A stretch of DNA of 64,000 bases from Sporosarcina sp. E16_8 (GCF_017347095.1 NZ_JADPRZ010000001.1:1-64000), one strand, 5' to 3'; shown: positions 55,059-64,000, counted from the stretch's first letter. Numbers and translations: made by a program. Notes: generated from the sequence alone by a model not told the origin.

Positions 55059-56105
55059 TCATTTTGCCTCCTTTTTCTTTTTCATCTTGCTAAGAAGAAC
55101 TCGGATGATATAACCTGATGCAACAAAGAAGATGATAAGTGCAATTACAATTGAAACAATTTCAACTGGCACCCCTGCCTCATTCGGCATATTGCCGGCA
55201 CCGTATTTCAGTGAACCGAATAGCGATGCACCAAAAATAACACCAAGTGGCGTATTAGCCCCTAATAAAGCGACGGCAATCCCGTCAAATCCAATACCAG
55301 TAAAGCCACCGCGAGTTACCATGTTACCAAATGTTCCAAGGGCTTCCATCGCTCCTCCAAGCCCTGCGAAAGCACCAGAAACAACCATTGATAGAATAAT
55401 GTTCTTTTTCACGTTCATTCCCGCATATTGAGAAGCATGGTCGTTAAATCCGACCGATTTAAGCTCAAATCCGGTTTTCGTCTTCTCCAAAATGAACCAC
55501 ATGACTGCAACCATCGCCAGTGCGACAAAGATTCCGTAATGTAATGTAGAGAAATCAGTCAGATTAGATAAAAAGTCTGAACGCAGCGACGCCGTAGGGT
55601 GGATTCTTTCTGTCTTGTATCCACCTTCTGAAACCGCTTTTATCAACGCATTTACCGTATGAAGAGCAATGTAGTTCATCATGATTGTAACGATAACTTC
55701 GTGTACATGAAGCGTTGCTTTTAAAATACCTGGAATCAATCCCCAAAGTGCTCCTGCTAATGCCGCTGCAATGAGGGCAAGTGGTAAGTGGATGAATTTC
55801 GGTAGCTCAAATGCCATACCGACGTATGCCGCCGCAAACCAGCCGACAATCAATTGTCCTTCGACCCCAATATTGAAAAGCCCAGACCTGAATGCAAATG
55901 CAACCGCGAGACCTGCTAATATATAAGGGCTTATTTGTCGGATTGTTTCTCCGATTGAATACATATCCCCGAAAATCCCGTTCCATAATGCGATATAGCC
56001 CATAACCGGATTATATCCACTGAACCACATTACAGCTGCTCCCACAAGCAACCCCAAAATAATAGAGATGATGGGTACCAGTATATTTACAAACCTATTC
56101 GACAT
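55059..56105 (-). CDS. nupP: Nucleoside ABC transporter permease (NupP/YufP-like)
   Basis: The 348-residue permease has eight to ten helices with AFRSGLFNIGVEGQLIVGWF and SVGFNDHASQYAGMNVKKNI, the marks of the branched-chain/ribose-type permease family. It ends in a basic tail KKKKEAK. I chose ATG 56105, about 6 nt after AAGGTGATG; it overlaps the ATPase gene by 11 nt, indicating coupling. Confidence 0.9.
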   Translation of the reverse strand: MSNRFVNILVPIISIILGLLVGAAVMWFSGYNPVMGYIALWNGIFGDMYSIGETIRQISPYILAGLAVAFAFRSGLFNIGVEGQLIVGWFAAAYVGMAFELPKFIHLPLALIAAALAGALWGLIPGILKATLHVHEVIVTIMMNYIALHTVNALIKAVSEGGYKTERIHPTASLRSDFLSNLTDFSTLHYGIFVALAMVAVMWFILEKTKTGFELKSVGFNDHASQYAGMNVKKNIILSMVVSGAFAGLGGAMEALGTFGNMVTRGGFTGIGFDGIAVALLGANTPLGVIFGASLFGSLKYGAGNMPNEAGVPVEIVSIVIALIIFFVASGYIIRVLLSKMKKKKEAK

Positions 56106-57651
56106 GGTTATCATCACCTTCTTTCAGCGTAACAGTAGCTTTGTCCCTGGATTGTCCTGCCATGAGAAGGCCGAGTTGCTGCTCTGTTGTTTCTGTCGGA
56201 ATAACTGTATCAACAATTACTCCGTCGTAGATAACTGCAATACGGTCAGAGACGTTCATGACCTCATCTAGTTCAAATGATATGAGAAGGACTGCCTTAC
56301 CGTTATCACGTTGTTCAATTAGTCTTTTATGAATGAACTCAATTGCACCAACATCAAGACCACGTGTTGGAAGTGCAGCAATCAGTAATTCCGGGTTGCG
56401 ATCCACTTCTCGTCCAATGATGAGCTTTTGCTGATTACCGCCTGAAAGTGAACGGGCTAATTCATGCTCACCTTGTGTCCGCACGTCAAACATCTCTATG
56501 ATTTCTTTTGCTTTCTTAGATACGTGTTTATAATTCATAATGCCCTTTTTGGATAGAGGTTCTTTATAATACGTTTGCAATGCCACATTATAGCCAACAG
56601 AGAAATCAAGAACAAGACCATGCTTGTGGCGATCTTGCGGAATATGACCGAGACCAGACTCTGTTATTTCACGTGGCTTTTTCCCAGTTACATCCTTAGA
56701 ATCTATGAAAATTTTCCCACTTTTCACTTTACGAAGACCTGCAATTGCCTCAATCAATTCAGATTGTCCATTGCCGTCAATTCCAGCGATTCCTACGATT
56801 TCACCTCTACGAACGGAAAGATTTAAACCTTTCACTTTCTGAATTCCGCGGTAATCTTCTACAACTAGGTTCTCTACACGGAGAACTTCTTCTGCCGGAT
56901 AAGAGGGTCCTTTTTCTGTTTTGAATGTCACTTGACGTCCTACCATCAATGTTGCAAGCTCTTCCGGGTTCGTCTCAGAAGTAATTACTGTTCCAATCCC
57001 TTTTCCTTTACGGATTATCGTCACACGATCGGACACATCCATTATCTCCTGAAGTTTATGCGTAATGATGATGATCGATTTTCCTTCGCTAATCAATTTC
57101 TTCATAATTGAAATCAGTTCAGTGATTTCTTGCGGCGTTAAAGATGCCGTCGGTTCATCAAAAATCAGAATTTCTGCTCCACGATAAAGCGTTTTCAAAA
57201 TTTCTACTCGTTGTTGCATACCGACTGATATATCTTCAATCTTTGCATAAGGATCCACATCAAGCCCATAAAGATGCGAAATTTCAGCCACTTTTTTAGC
57301 GGCGTCTTTAACGTTGATCATTCCCATTTTTTTCGGTTCATTACCAAGAATGATATTTTCTGTGACAGTCAGATTTTCAACAAGCATGAAATGTTGGTGA
57401 ACCATTCCAATACCCAAACCATTCGCGACGTTCGGATCTGTAATAGCGGTCGCTTTCCCTCGCACCCTAATTTCTCCACCTTCAGGCTGATAAAGACCAA
57501 ACAACACGTTCATTAACGTTGATTTCCCTGCCCCATTCTCGCCTAATAGAGCATGAATTTCACCTTTTTCAAGCTGAAGAGTAATATCGTCGTTCGCAAC
57601 AAAATTACCGAACTCCTTTCGGATGTTCAACATTTCAATAACATATTCCAC
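56095..57651 (-). CDS. nupO: Nucleoside ABC transporter ATPase (NupO/YufO-like)
   Basis: The 518-residue protein has two ABC domains. The first has Walker A GENGAGKST, signature ISVGMQQRVEILK and DEPTAS; the second has a degenerate Walker A (GIDGNGQSELIEA), signature RSLSGGNQQKLIIGRE and a Walker B where the family's usual EPTRGLD reads ALPTRGLDVG. This duplicated form is normal for sugar/nucleoside importers. I chose GTG 57651, 7 nt after GAGGGAGTG; the frame is open 35 codons further into the leader. Confidence 0.93.
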   Translation of the reverse strand: MEYVIEMLNIRKEFGNFVANDDITLQLEKGEIHALLGENGAGKSTLMNVLFGLYQPEGGEIRVRGKATAITDPNVANGLGIGMVHQHFMLVENLTVTENIILGNEPKKMGMINVKDAAKKVAEISHLYGLDVDPYAKIEDISVGMQQRVEILKTLYRGAEILIFDEPTASLTPQEITELISIMKKLISEGKSIIIITHKLQEIMDVSDRVTIIRKGKGIGTVITSETNPEELATLMVGRQVTFKTEKGPSYPAEEVLRVENLVVEDYRGIQKVKGLNLSVRRGEIVGIAGIDGNGQSELIEAIAGLRKVKSGKIFIDSKDVTGKKPREITESGLGHIPQDRHKHGLVLDFSVGYNVALQTYYKEPLSKKGIMNYKHVSKKAKEIIEMFDVRTQGEHELARSLSGGNQQKLIIGREVDRNPELLIAALPTRGLDVGAIEFIHKRLIEQRDNGKAVLLISFELDEVMNVSDRIAVIYDGVIVDTVIPTETTEQQLGLLMAGQSRDKATVTLKEGDDNHVE

Positions 57652-57730
57652 TGGGTTCACTCCCTCGCGTCTGCGTATGTATACATCAATCACGCCTCGG
57701 TGTGATTGCGTCAAGATTTTAAATTGAGCT

Positions 57731-57790
57731 TGTGCCTGCTGGACGCAGGTATGCAACCTTTTCCGCAGGACGCGGCGTTCTTAGTCTGAG
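57731..57790 (-). ncRNA. Twin-hairpin element, copy 4, upstream of the ABC ATPase
   Basis: Hairpin 1: CCTGC (57735-57739), loop TGGAC, GCAGG. Hairpin 2: CCGC (57763-57766), loop AGGAC, GCGG. The right flank TTAGTCTGAG matches that of copy 3, but the left basal arm is changed (ATGCAAC), so the basal stem is lost here. It lies between bmp copy 1 and nupO on the minus strand. Confidence 0.55.
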
Positions 57791-57851
57791 ATAAATTAAC
57801 ACAAGAAAAAAGTCCTTGCACGGTATGTTTTCCTCTATTAATTTAAATGGA

Positions 57852-57887
57852 AATCATGAAGACCGAACTACATCGGCCTTCATGATT
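57852..57887 (-). terminator. Terminator after bmp copy 1
   Basis: AATCATGAAGACCGA and TCGGCCTTCATGATT form a long stem (one mismatch) around a 6-nt loop, 15 nt after the lipoprotein gene. It may attenuate reading into the transporter genes. Confidence 0.65.
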
Positions 57888-57901
57888 ACTTATTTCTGTT
57901 A

Positions 57902-58972
57902 TTATTTTTTAGCTCTGAATTCTGGCACTTCAATTTCACCATCAGCAATTTGCTTAGTGAATTTTTCTACTTCGTCTAATACATCTTGTGGGATTGCTCC
58001 GCGTGAATCAGCAAGTGCGATACCATCGTCAGCAAGACCGAAAGTTGTTACTTCGCCGCCTGGGAAATCGCCTTTAGCAGCTAGATCAGCTGTGTTTTTA
58101 ACTGCAATATCAACACGTTTCAGCATTGAAGTCAATGTAATGTTATCCTCACCGATTTTACCTTCTTCGTACTGATCGGAGTCAACACCTATTACCCATA
58201 CATATGCGTTTGAATCTGCTTTTTTACGTTCTTTTGCTTCAGAGAATACGCCGTTACCTGAACCGCCGGCCGCGTGGAAAATAATATCTACGCCTGAAGA
58301 ATACATACGGTTTGCAAGTGCTTTACCTAGTTCAGCTTTTGCAAAATCGCCTGTATACTGAACATCTACTTTAAGTTCAGGTTTCACTGATGCAACACCT
58401 GCAAGGAATCCAGCTTCAAAACGCTCGATTACCGGAATATCCATGCCGCCAACAAACCCAATTTTATCGGATTTCGTCATATGAGCAGCTGCAACACCCG
58501 CAAGGAACGAACCTTCTTGCTCTTTGAACATAAGGCTTGCTACGTTCGGTAAATCAGAAACTTCGTCAACAAGTGCAAATTTATTGTCAGGACGTTGTGT
58601 AGCAATTTCTTCAATAGACTCTTTCAATAAGAATCCTATTCCGTAGATTAGATCGAAGTCACGTTGAACTAGTTTATTAAAGTTTGGCAGGTAATCAGCG
58701 TCTTCTTTTGATTGTAAGTAATCAAAACCGCCATCGCCTTTTGTATAGTTATTTTCTTTGCCGTATTCTTTGATACCTGTCCAAGCAGATTGGTTGAACG
58801 ATTTGTCGTCAACGCCGCCTGTATCAGTTACCATCGCGATTGAAAAAGTATCTTCCTTCGGAGTGCTTGTAGAACCTTCTTTTTCTTTTGCTTTATCCGT
58901 TCCGCATGCACCAAGTAGTGTACCTGCTGCAAGAACCATTGATAAAGCAAGACCAAATTTACGTTTGCTCAT
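57902..58972 (-). CDS. BMP family nucleoside-binding lipoprotein, copy 1
   Basis: The 356-residue substrate-binding lipoprotein has a signal peptide with lipobox LLGAC (Cys23), then the PnrA/BMP domain: FSIAMVTDTGGVDDKSFNQS, GFVGGMDIPVIERFEAGFLA, GVDIIFHAAGGSGNGVF and WVIGVDSDQYEEGK. It would deliver purine nucleosides to the adjacent permeases (NupN-like). It is closely similar to the next gene over its whole length, a tandem duplication. A shared palindrome lies in front of both. Confidence 0.92.
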   Translation of the reverse strand: MSKRKFGLALSMVLAAGTLLGACGTDKAKEKEGSTSTPKEDTFSIAMVTDTGGVDDKSFNQSAWTGIKEYGKENNYTKGDGGFDYLQSKEDADYLPNFNKLVQRDFDLIYGIGFLLKESIEEIATQRPDNKFALVDEVSDLPNVASLMFKEQEGSFLAGVAAAHMTKSDKIGFVGGMDIPVIERFEAGFLAGVASVKPELKVDVQYTGDFAKAELGKALANRMYSSGVDIIFHAAGGSGNGVFSEAKERKKADSNAYVWVIGVDSDQYEEGKIGEDNITLTSMLKRVDIAVKNTADLAAKGDFPGGEVTTFGLADDGIALADSRGAIPQDVLDEVEKFTKQIADGEIEVPEFRAKK

Positions 58973-58995
58973 TTGTGGAACCCCCTGTTTTCATT

Positions 58996-59032
58996 ATTAT
59001 ATAGTAGGACGCGTTAGCGTCTTATACCCGTT
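58996..59032 (-). promoter_or_regulatory. Conserved palindrome before bmp copy 1 (possible GntR operator)
   Basis: Minus strand: GGGTATAAGACGCTAACGCG then TCCTACTA, with GACGC/GCGTC arms, directly followed by TATATAAT. The same context before bmp copy 2 has GACGT/ACGTC arms, so the stem is kept although both sides changed. Confidence 0.5.
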
Positions 59033-59247
59033 TCCAGGAAACATAAATGTTGAAAAGTACTAACTAACGTTCGGATGAAGTGGGGGAATTCTGCTAAATC
59101 AAGTTAAATCTTTCTCGAAGATTCAGCATCCCATTACCTCATTCCCAGTGGTGCACTTCCTCGCGATTGCTTACTAACATAATAATGGTAGCTATAACTT
59201 CACACAAATCCTTGAAGGCTGGATTACTCAAGCCCCCCATGATTCTA

Positions 59248-60321
59248 TTATTTAGTCGGATATTCAGGTACTACAATTTCACCGTCAGCGATTTTTTTCG
59301 CAAACTCATCAACTTTTGCAAGGACATCATCTGGAATCGCACCATGTGAATCCGTAAGCGCCATTCCATCCTCAGCTAGACCGTAAGTTTTCACTTCGCC
59401 TCCTGGGAATTTACCGTCACGTGCAAGTTCCGAAATATTTTTAACGGCTACGTCTACACGCTTAAGCATAGAAGTCAATGTAATGTTTTCATCCCCGACT
59501 TGTCCTTCTGCATATTGGTCGGAGTCAACACCAATGACCCAAACGGATGCGTTTTTATCGGCTGATTTACGTTCTTTTGCTTCAGAAAACACACCATTTC
59601 CTGTTGCGCCAGCAGCGTGGAATATAATATCTACACCTGAAGAATACATACGGTTCGCAACTGCTTTACCGAGTTCTGCTTTTCCAAAATCACCGGTATA
59701 CTGAACGTCAACTTTAATGTCAGGGTTTACTGCTGCAACACCTGCTACGAAGCCCGCTTGGAATCGTTCTATAACTGGAATTTGCATTCCACCAGCAAAA
59801 CCAATTTTATCGGTTTTTGTCATTAATGCAGCTGCTGCACCCGCAAGGAAAGCACCTTCTTGCTCTTTGAACATAATGCTGACCACATTCGGACTGTCAG
59901 CAATTTCATCGACAAGACCGAACATTGTGTCCGGATGCTGATCCGCAATTATTTCCATCGCATCTTTCAGAAGATAACCGATTCCGTATACAAGGTCGAA
60001 GTCACGGCGGACAAGTCTGTTCAAGTTCGGCTCAAAATCAGCGTCACCCTTAGATTCCAAGTAGTCGTAGCCGCCATCACCTTTCTCAAGGTTGTTTTCT
60101 TTGGCAAATTCTTGGATCCCTTTCCAAGCCGATTGGTTGAACGATTTATCATCAACACCGTTTGTGTCCGTAATCATTGCAATTGAAAAATTATTTTCTT
60201 TTGCTCCTTGTTTAGAACCTGTGCCTTCGTTGTTCTTTGCTTTCTCTGTTCCACATGCACCAAGTATTGTACCGGCAGCAAGAACCATCGTTAAAGCAAG
60301 ACCAAATTTACGTTTGCTCAC
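59248..60321 (-). CDS. BMP family nucleoside-binding lipoprotein, copy 2
   Basis: The 357-residue paralogue has lipobox ILGAC (Cys23) and the same motifs: FSIAMITDTNGVDDKSFNQS, GFAGGMQIPVIERFQAGFVA, GVDIIFHAAGATGNGVF and WVIGVDSDQYAEGQ. Substitutions in the ligand region (for example GGSGNG to GATGNG) may change specificity. It starts with GTG behind GAGGAGG. It lies directly after the GntR gene. Confidence 0.92.
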   Translation of the reverse strand: MSKRKFGLALTMVLAAGTILGACGTEKAKNNEGTGSKQGAKENNFSIAMITDTNGVDDKSFNQSAWKGIQEFAKENNLEKGDGGYDYLESKGDADFEPNLNRLVRRDFDLVYGIGYLLKDAMEIIADQHPDTMFGLVDEIADSPNVVSIMFKEQEGAFLAGAAAALMTKTDKIGFAGGMQIPVIERFQAGFVAGVAAVNPDIKVDVQYTGDFGKAELGKAVANRMYSSGVDIIFHAAGATGNGVFSEAKERKSADKNASVWVIGVDSDQYAEGQVGDENITLTSMLKRVDVAVKNISELARDGKFPGGEVKTYGLAEDGMALTDSHGAIPDDVLAKVDEFAKKIADGEIVVPEYPTK

Positions 60322-60348
60322 TTTTGGAACCTCCTCATTTTCTTCATT

Positions 60349-60386
60349 TTAGTAGGACGTATTAACGTCTTATACCCTTTTTCGTA
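60349..60386 (-). promoter_or_regulatory. Conserved palindrome before bmp copy 2 (possible GntR operator)
   Basis: Minus strand: GGGTATAAGACGTTAATACG then TCCTACTA, overlapping the gntR stop codon. Arms GACGT/ACGTC. A third, weaker relative (GACGTTTAACATC) lies upstream of gntR near 61130-61145. Confidence 0.5.
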
Positions 60387-61098
60387 CAACATGAAAACTA
60401 AATTTATCGGCCCGGAAATAATTTTTCGAGTAGAGGACCATTTCGCCTTCCTCACTATAATGATGTTGCCGGAGGACAAGGAGCGGAATGTCGACACCAC
60501 ACCTCAGGATGGACGATGCTTCATCATCGTAACCTACAGGTTCAATATGCGCCACAGCTTGAACAATACGGATTGTACCTGACTTTTCGATTGCATCGAA
60601 TAGGGAGTTATTCAATAATTCATCCGTACTAGACGAGAGATTTTTTGAAAGAACCTGGTCAATACAATAAACGACCGGATCGCCGTCCGCAGTCCTTACT
60701 CTTTTAATTGTAACTAGACGCTCATCTTCACCACATCCAAATTTTGCGATGCTTTCATCACAGGGTGCCGTCTCTAAAACGTCCATAAAAATCGTTCCTG
60801 GCTCCATCCCCGCATCACGAATCATAGAGGATACACTGGATAAGTTTTCGATGCCCGATGAAAATAATGGTTTTGGTTTAACGAACGTTCCAACACCGTG
60901 TTTACGGACAATGACTTTATCCTCCTCTAACACACGAAGTGCTTCACGGAGTGTTGCACGGCTGACACCCAACGTACGAGCGAGTTCAAATTCCGAAGGG
61001 AACCGCTCATTCTCTTTGAATATACCCGATTCAATGTCCTTTTTCAGACGTTCAATCACCTGGACATATAGATGCCTTTGGTCCGCCTTTACCATCAT
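60370..61098 (-). CDS. GntR/HutC-family transcriptional regulator (YmfC-like)
   Basis: The 242-residue regulator has an N-terminal winged helix (IESGIFKENERFPSEFELAR, TLGVSRATLREALRVLEEDK, VIVRKHGVGTFV) and a C-terminal UTRA ligand domain (ERLVTIKRVRTADGDPVVYC, MVLYSKNYFRADKFSFHVVR). It probably controls the BMP and nucleoside-transport genes downstream, with a nucleoside or related metabolite as ligand; this is inferred from position. GGGGGGAG precedes the ATG. Confidence 0.9.
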   Translation of the reverse strand: MMVKADQRHLYVQVIERLKKDIESGIFKENERFPSEFELARTLGVSRATLREALRVLEEDKVIVRKHGVGTFVKPKPLFSSGIENLSSVSSMIRDAGMEPGTIFMDVLETAPCDESIAKFGCGEDERLVTIKRVRTADGDPVVYCIDQVLSKNLSSSTDELLNNSLFDAIEKSGTIRIVQAVAHIEPVGYDDEASSILRCGVDIPLLVLRQHHYSEEGEMVLYSKNYFRADKFSFHVVRKRV

Positions 61099-61257
61099 TA
61101 CATCTCCCCCCTCAACGAGGTCAGACCTCTGATGTTAAACGTCACTACTAATCATCCATACTATATCACTTTCGTCATATAAAATAAACAATATTTCAAA
61201 AAATATTATCAATGTGTTCTTTTGACTTGATTAAATATACCTATTTTGTCACCCTTA

Positions 61258-63579
61258 TTAAGTATGACTATCCAATTCGTCCTTACTTATTAGCACTTGA
61301 CGTGGCTTGCTGCCTTCAGGCGGTCCCACAACCCCCCGCATTTCCATCTGATCTACAATGCGTGCCGCTCTCGAATAGCCAACCCTGAAACGACGCTGCA
61401 ATAAGGAGACGGATGCTGTCTGCATATCCGTCACTAGTTGAACCGCTTCATCGTAATAGTCGTCTGTTTCTTCATGTGGCGCCACTTCTTCAATTTCTGT
61501 TGGAATCATTTCTTCTTGGTACTGGGCTTTCTGCTGTTCAATAACAAAATCGACGACTGCCTCAACTTCCGCATCCGTGACAAATGCACCTTGAATCCGA
61601 ACCGGTTTTGCAACACCTGCCGGAAGGAACAGCATGTCCCCCCTACCCAGTAGTTTTTCCGCACCGCCACCATCCAAAATCGTCCTTGAATCGATTGACG
61701 ATGACACCGCGAATGCAATCCTCGATGGAATATTCGCTTTAATGATACCTGTTATAACGTCAACACTTGGTCGTTGTGTCGCGATGATCAAGTGGATCCC
61801 AGCAGCACGGGCCATTTGTGCAAGCCTTGTGATTGAATCTTCCACATCGCTGGATGCAACCATCATGAGGTCCGCCAGCTCATCCACAATCACAACGATA
61901 TACGGCATACGTGGATGCTTTTCCTCATTCTCTTCGTTCCAGACGACGATATGTTCATTGTATCCTTCAATATTTCTAGTTCCCGTGTGAGAAAACAATT
62001 CATAACGTCTTTCCATTTCAGAGACAACTTTCTTCAGCGCCTGAGATGCTTTCCGTGGATCCGTGACGACAGGTGCAAGTAAGTGAGGAACGCCGTTATA
62101 GACATTCAGTTCAACCATTTTAGGATCAATCATCATCATTTTCACTTCATGCGGTTTTGCACGCATTAAAATACTGACAATAATGCCGTTGATACATACA
62201 CTCTTACCGCTACCTGTTGAACCGGCAATCAAAACGTGCGGCATCTTATTCAATTCTGCTAGCATCGCCTGCCCTGTGACGTCCCGCCCTAGCGAAATCA
62301 TTAATTTTGAGTCGGGGCGATTATTCTCTTTTGCTTCAATAACTTCCCGCAGGCTGACAACAGCAACTGAACTGTTCGGAACTTCAATTCCGATTGCAGA
62401 CTTCCCTGGAATCGGTGCTTCGATACGAATTCCGCTTGCAGCTAGTGCAAGTGCTATGTCATCAGCAAGGCTCACGATACGGCTTACTTTAACCCCCGTA
62501 TCCGGTAACACTTCGTACTTCGTGACAGCCGGTCCAAGATGCACCTCAGTAACCTTCGCTTTCACGCCAAAACTAAGGAAAGTTCGTTCAAGCTTTTGCG
62601 CATTCGCCTGAATCGAATTGTACTCTTCCGACTGGTCGATAATTGGCGTTTGTTTCAGTAATGACGGGGGAGGTAAGATGTACGATTCGTTCTCCTCTTC
62701 TCCTGTCACACCTGTATAAGCATTAACTTCTACGGGAACTTCCTGTTGTTCCACTACCGCCACCTGCTCATCCTGAACTGGCTTATCTATCCGTTCACTA
62801 AACGCCGAAATAATCGGTTGTGATACAACCACTTCGTTTTCTGGTTGGAGTGGCGGCAGATTTTGCACAGATGGTTCATCCTCAGAATTAACTTTCTTCC
62901 TCGAGCGGGTCGTTCTTGATTCGCCAGAAGTTTTTTTAACTGCCGGCGCTTTTTTGGGTAATGAATCTTTCATCGACTTAAGCAGTTTCGGGAAATGATC
63001 GGCTACATATGGGACAAGCGCTTTTCCTGTTAATAGAACAACACCAATTAAAAATAATAAAATACCTGCAACCATTGCCCCAGCCGAATCAAACAACGAA
63101 TAGAACATGGCAAATAGAATTGCCCCTGTCATTCCTCCCCCGAGCGCTCCACTTCTCGACGTGATGCCATCATTCGTGATAAGTACTTTCCATGTTTCTT
63201 TAAGCGCTGAACTCGACATAAGAACACGGCTTTCGTAGAGTTCCTTGAACAAATGGACATGGCTAAACAGAACGAAACTAGCCAGAATGAATAAACAGCC
63301 TCCTACAACACGGTTTCTCCATCCGCCCACTTTCTGTTTAATCATGAACATAAGCGCCTGAACAATGAGCAAGAGTGGGATTGCAACATGCCAGTTCCCG
63401 AAAATGAATCTTGACAAGGAAGAAAGGCCTCTCCCAACAATCCCGAATTCAAATATGATGATGATAGCAAAGCCAATCATCACCAAGCCCATCACCTCAT
63501 ATATCAACGGATGCAACTCGGATGACTTCTTTTTTTGCGCGGCCGATTTCTTTTTCTTCTTATTTGATTTCCTAGCCAT
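61258..63579 (-). CDS. spoIIIE: SpoIIIE/FtsK DNA translocase
   Basis: Pumps the chromosome into the forespore and clears DNA from division septa. The 773-residue protein has a lysine-rich N-terminus, four membrane helices (about 24-190), a variable linker, and the motor with [19 protein letters not shown] (Walker A), [15 protein letters not shown] (Walker B) and [17 protein letters not shown]. The C-terminal gamma winged helix ([20 protein letters not shown]) reads the orienting DNA sequences. GGAGG precedes the ATG. It lies after rnjB as in Bacillus, but tepA is absent between them. Confidence 0.95.
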   Translation of the reverse strand: MARKSNKKKKKSAAQKKKSSELHPLIYEVMGLVMIGFAIIIIFEFGIVGRGLSSLSRFIFGNWHVAIPLLLIVQALMFMIKQKVGGWRNRVVGGCLFILASFVLFSHVHLFKELYESRVLMSSSALKETWKVLITNDGITSRSGALGGGMTGAILFAMFYSLFDSAGAMVAGILLFLIGVVLLTGKALVPYVADHFPKLLKSMKDSLPKKAPAVKKTSGESRTTRSRKKVNSEDEPSVQNLPPLQPENEVVVSQPIISAFSERIDKPVQDEQVAVVEQQEVPVEVNAYTGVTGEEENESYILPPPSLLKQTPIIDQSEEYNSIQANAQKLERTFLSFGVKAKVTEVHLGPAVTKYEVLPDTGVKVSRIVSLADDIALALAASGIRIEAPIPGKSAIGIEVPNSSVAVVSLREVIEAKENNRPDSKLMISLGRDVTGQAMLAELNKMPHVLIAGSTGSGKSVCINGIIVSILMRAKPHEVKMMMIDPKMVELNVYNGVPHLLAPVVTDPRKASQALKKVVSEMERRYELFSHTGTRNIEGYNEHIVVWNEENEEKHPRMPYIVVIVDELADLMMVASSDVEDSITRLAQMARAAGIHLIIATQRPSVDVITGIIKANIPSRIAFAVSSSIDSRTILDGGGAEKLLGRGDMLFLPAGVAKPVRIQGAFVTDAEVEAVVDFVIEQQKAQYQEEMIPTEIEEVAPHEETDDYYDEAVQLVTDMQTASVSLLQRRFRVGYSRAARIVDQMEMRGVVGPPEGSKPRQVLISKDELDSHT

Positions 63580-63605
63580 GTATTAATGGTACCTCCTTTT
63601 CAAAA

Positions 63606-63643
63606 AAAGGGTTTCCCGCCGGTCAGACGGCAAGGAAACCCTT
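63606..63643 (-). terminator. Terminator between rnjB and spoIIIE
   Basis: AAAGGGTTTCC and GGAAACCCTTT arms with an inner GCCG/CGGC stem, followed by T on the minus strand, end transcription coming from rnjB. Confidence 0.8.
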
Positions 63644-63689
63644 TGTAGCATTTTTAATAAATTAGAAGCTTACCAACTTAGATCCGTGT

Positions 63690-63815
63690 CAAGACTCCGG
63701 GCGCCAGACGCTCGGGACATAAGTCAGCCCAGCTAGGAAGGATTGGACTGCATCCTTCCCCGGAAAAGTTCGCCGCGCCGCCAGTCCTTCTTATGACTGT
63801 CGCGTCTAAGCGGCA
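63690..63815. repeat. GC-rich folded intergenic element
   Basis: AAGACTCCGGGCGCCAGACG and later GCGTCTAAGCGG form complementary ends (AGACGC/GCGTCT, AGTCA/TGACT), with an inner GAAGGAT/ATCCTTC hairpin. Its first 35 nt resemble 32118-32150. It is non-coding and lies just after rnjB on the minus strand. Confidence 0.55.
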
Positions 63816-63835
63816 CCCTGCACTTTTCTTATGAA

Positions 63836-64000
63836 TTAGTATTCCATTATTATAGGAATGATCATTGGTCTTCTTTTCGTTTGCTGATACAGATATGAAC
63901 TAAGTGTATCGCGTATCTCTTGTTTAATGTTTGTCCATTCGAACGTCTCTTTATTCACATATTTCTCAACAATTTTTCTGACAAGATTTGCAGACTCTTC
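63836..64000 (-). CDS. rnjB: RNase J2 C-terminal end (rest beyond the window)
   Basis: The last 54 codons are visible: EESANLVRKIVEKYVNKETF, EWTNIKQEIRDTLSSYLYQQ, TKRRPMIIPIIMEY. The ending Y-x-QTKRRPMI-P-IIME is characteristic of RNase J proteins; the position next to spoIIIE points to RNase J2 (YmfA) rather than J1. Confidence 0.85.
   Translation of the reverse strand, partial: EESANLVRKIVEKYVNKETFEWTNIKQEIRDTLSSYLYQQTKRRPMIIPIIMEY

Noticed and set aside
57652..57756. Longer N-terminus of the ABC ATPase
   Set aside because: The extra 35 residues read through the twin-hairpin leader region and lack a ribosome binding site; GTG 57651 fits the family start.
58980..59040. Purine riboswitch before the bmp genes
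   Set aside because: TATAA and a hairpin are present, but the conserved GTTTCTACC-type junction and the third helix are missing, and the conserved block is only about 28 nt.

Overview
The window comes from a low-GC endospore-forming Firmicute, most likely a Sporosarcina-like member of the Planococcaceae. The evidence is gene content (alpha/beta SASP, SpoVS, CotE, SirA, a SpoIIIE-type translocase, DUF3886/YqkK) and gene order that follows Bacillus subtilis over long stretches (yneF-sirA-tkt-ynzC-yneB-yneA-lexA; hfq-miaA-mutL-mutS-cotE-ricA-miaB-spoVS-ymdB-rny-recA-cinA-pgsA-rodZ-ymfK-ymfI-ymfH-ymfF; spoIIIE after rnjB).

Layout. 1-1.2 kb: the edge of what looks like a type VII secretion (YwqH/LXG-type) locus, then a worn intergenic stretch. 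2-10.2 kb: a complete potassium system, kdpFABC on the minus strand (with a 24-residue KdpF and a further small membrane ORF upstream), divergent from the sensor pair kdpDE. 10.2-14.2 kb: a SASP gene, yqkK, a thiolase, HMG-CoA lyase and an alpha/beta hydrolase, separated by short tandem repeats. 14.87-24.83 kb: a decayed genomic island bordered by a partial copy of the yneF 3' end on the left and by intact yneF on the right. It holds an IS3 element with a frameshift, an IS4-type element fused to a truncated replication-like gene, an LXG-type nuclease toxin broken by a stop with its SUKH-type immunity gene intact, and a tyrosine integrase broken by an in-frame stop. 24.7-30 kb: yneF, sirA, transketolase, ynzC, and the SOS module yneB-yneA/lexA with LexA boxes and well-formed sigma-A promoters. 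30-46.8 kb: a PLP enzyme, a TRIC-like channel, hfq, miaA, a lipase, mutL, mutS, cotE, ricA, miaB, spoVS, ymdB, rny and recA. 46.9-54 kb: cinA, pgsA, rodZ, ymfK, ymfI and the M16 pair. 54-61 kb: a nucleoside-type ABC importer with two tandem BMP lipoproteins and a GntR regulator. 61-64 kb: spoIIIE and the 3' end of rnjB.

The most interesting non-coding signals are two kinds of structured repeat whose stems change in compensating pairs. One is a five-unit array of alternating hairpins between cotE and mutS (38999-39273), followed by 20-bp repeats. The other is a dispersed twin-hairpin element with NGGAN loops (RUCCU-like on the minus strand) near hfq (two copies), in the miaB leader and upstream of the ABC transporter; it resembles the described Bacillaceae-1 RNA motif. 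Other points of note are a probable CTG start codon for cotE and a shared palindrome in front of both BMP genes that may be the GntR operator. Coordinates of genes are exact where start and stop codons were read; island edges and repeat limits are approximate. No tRNA, rRNA or CRISPR was seen.
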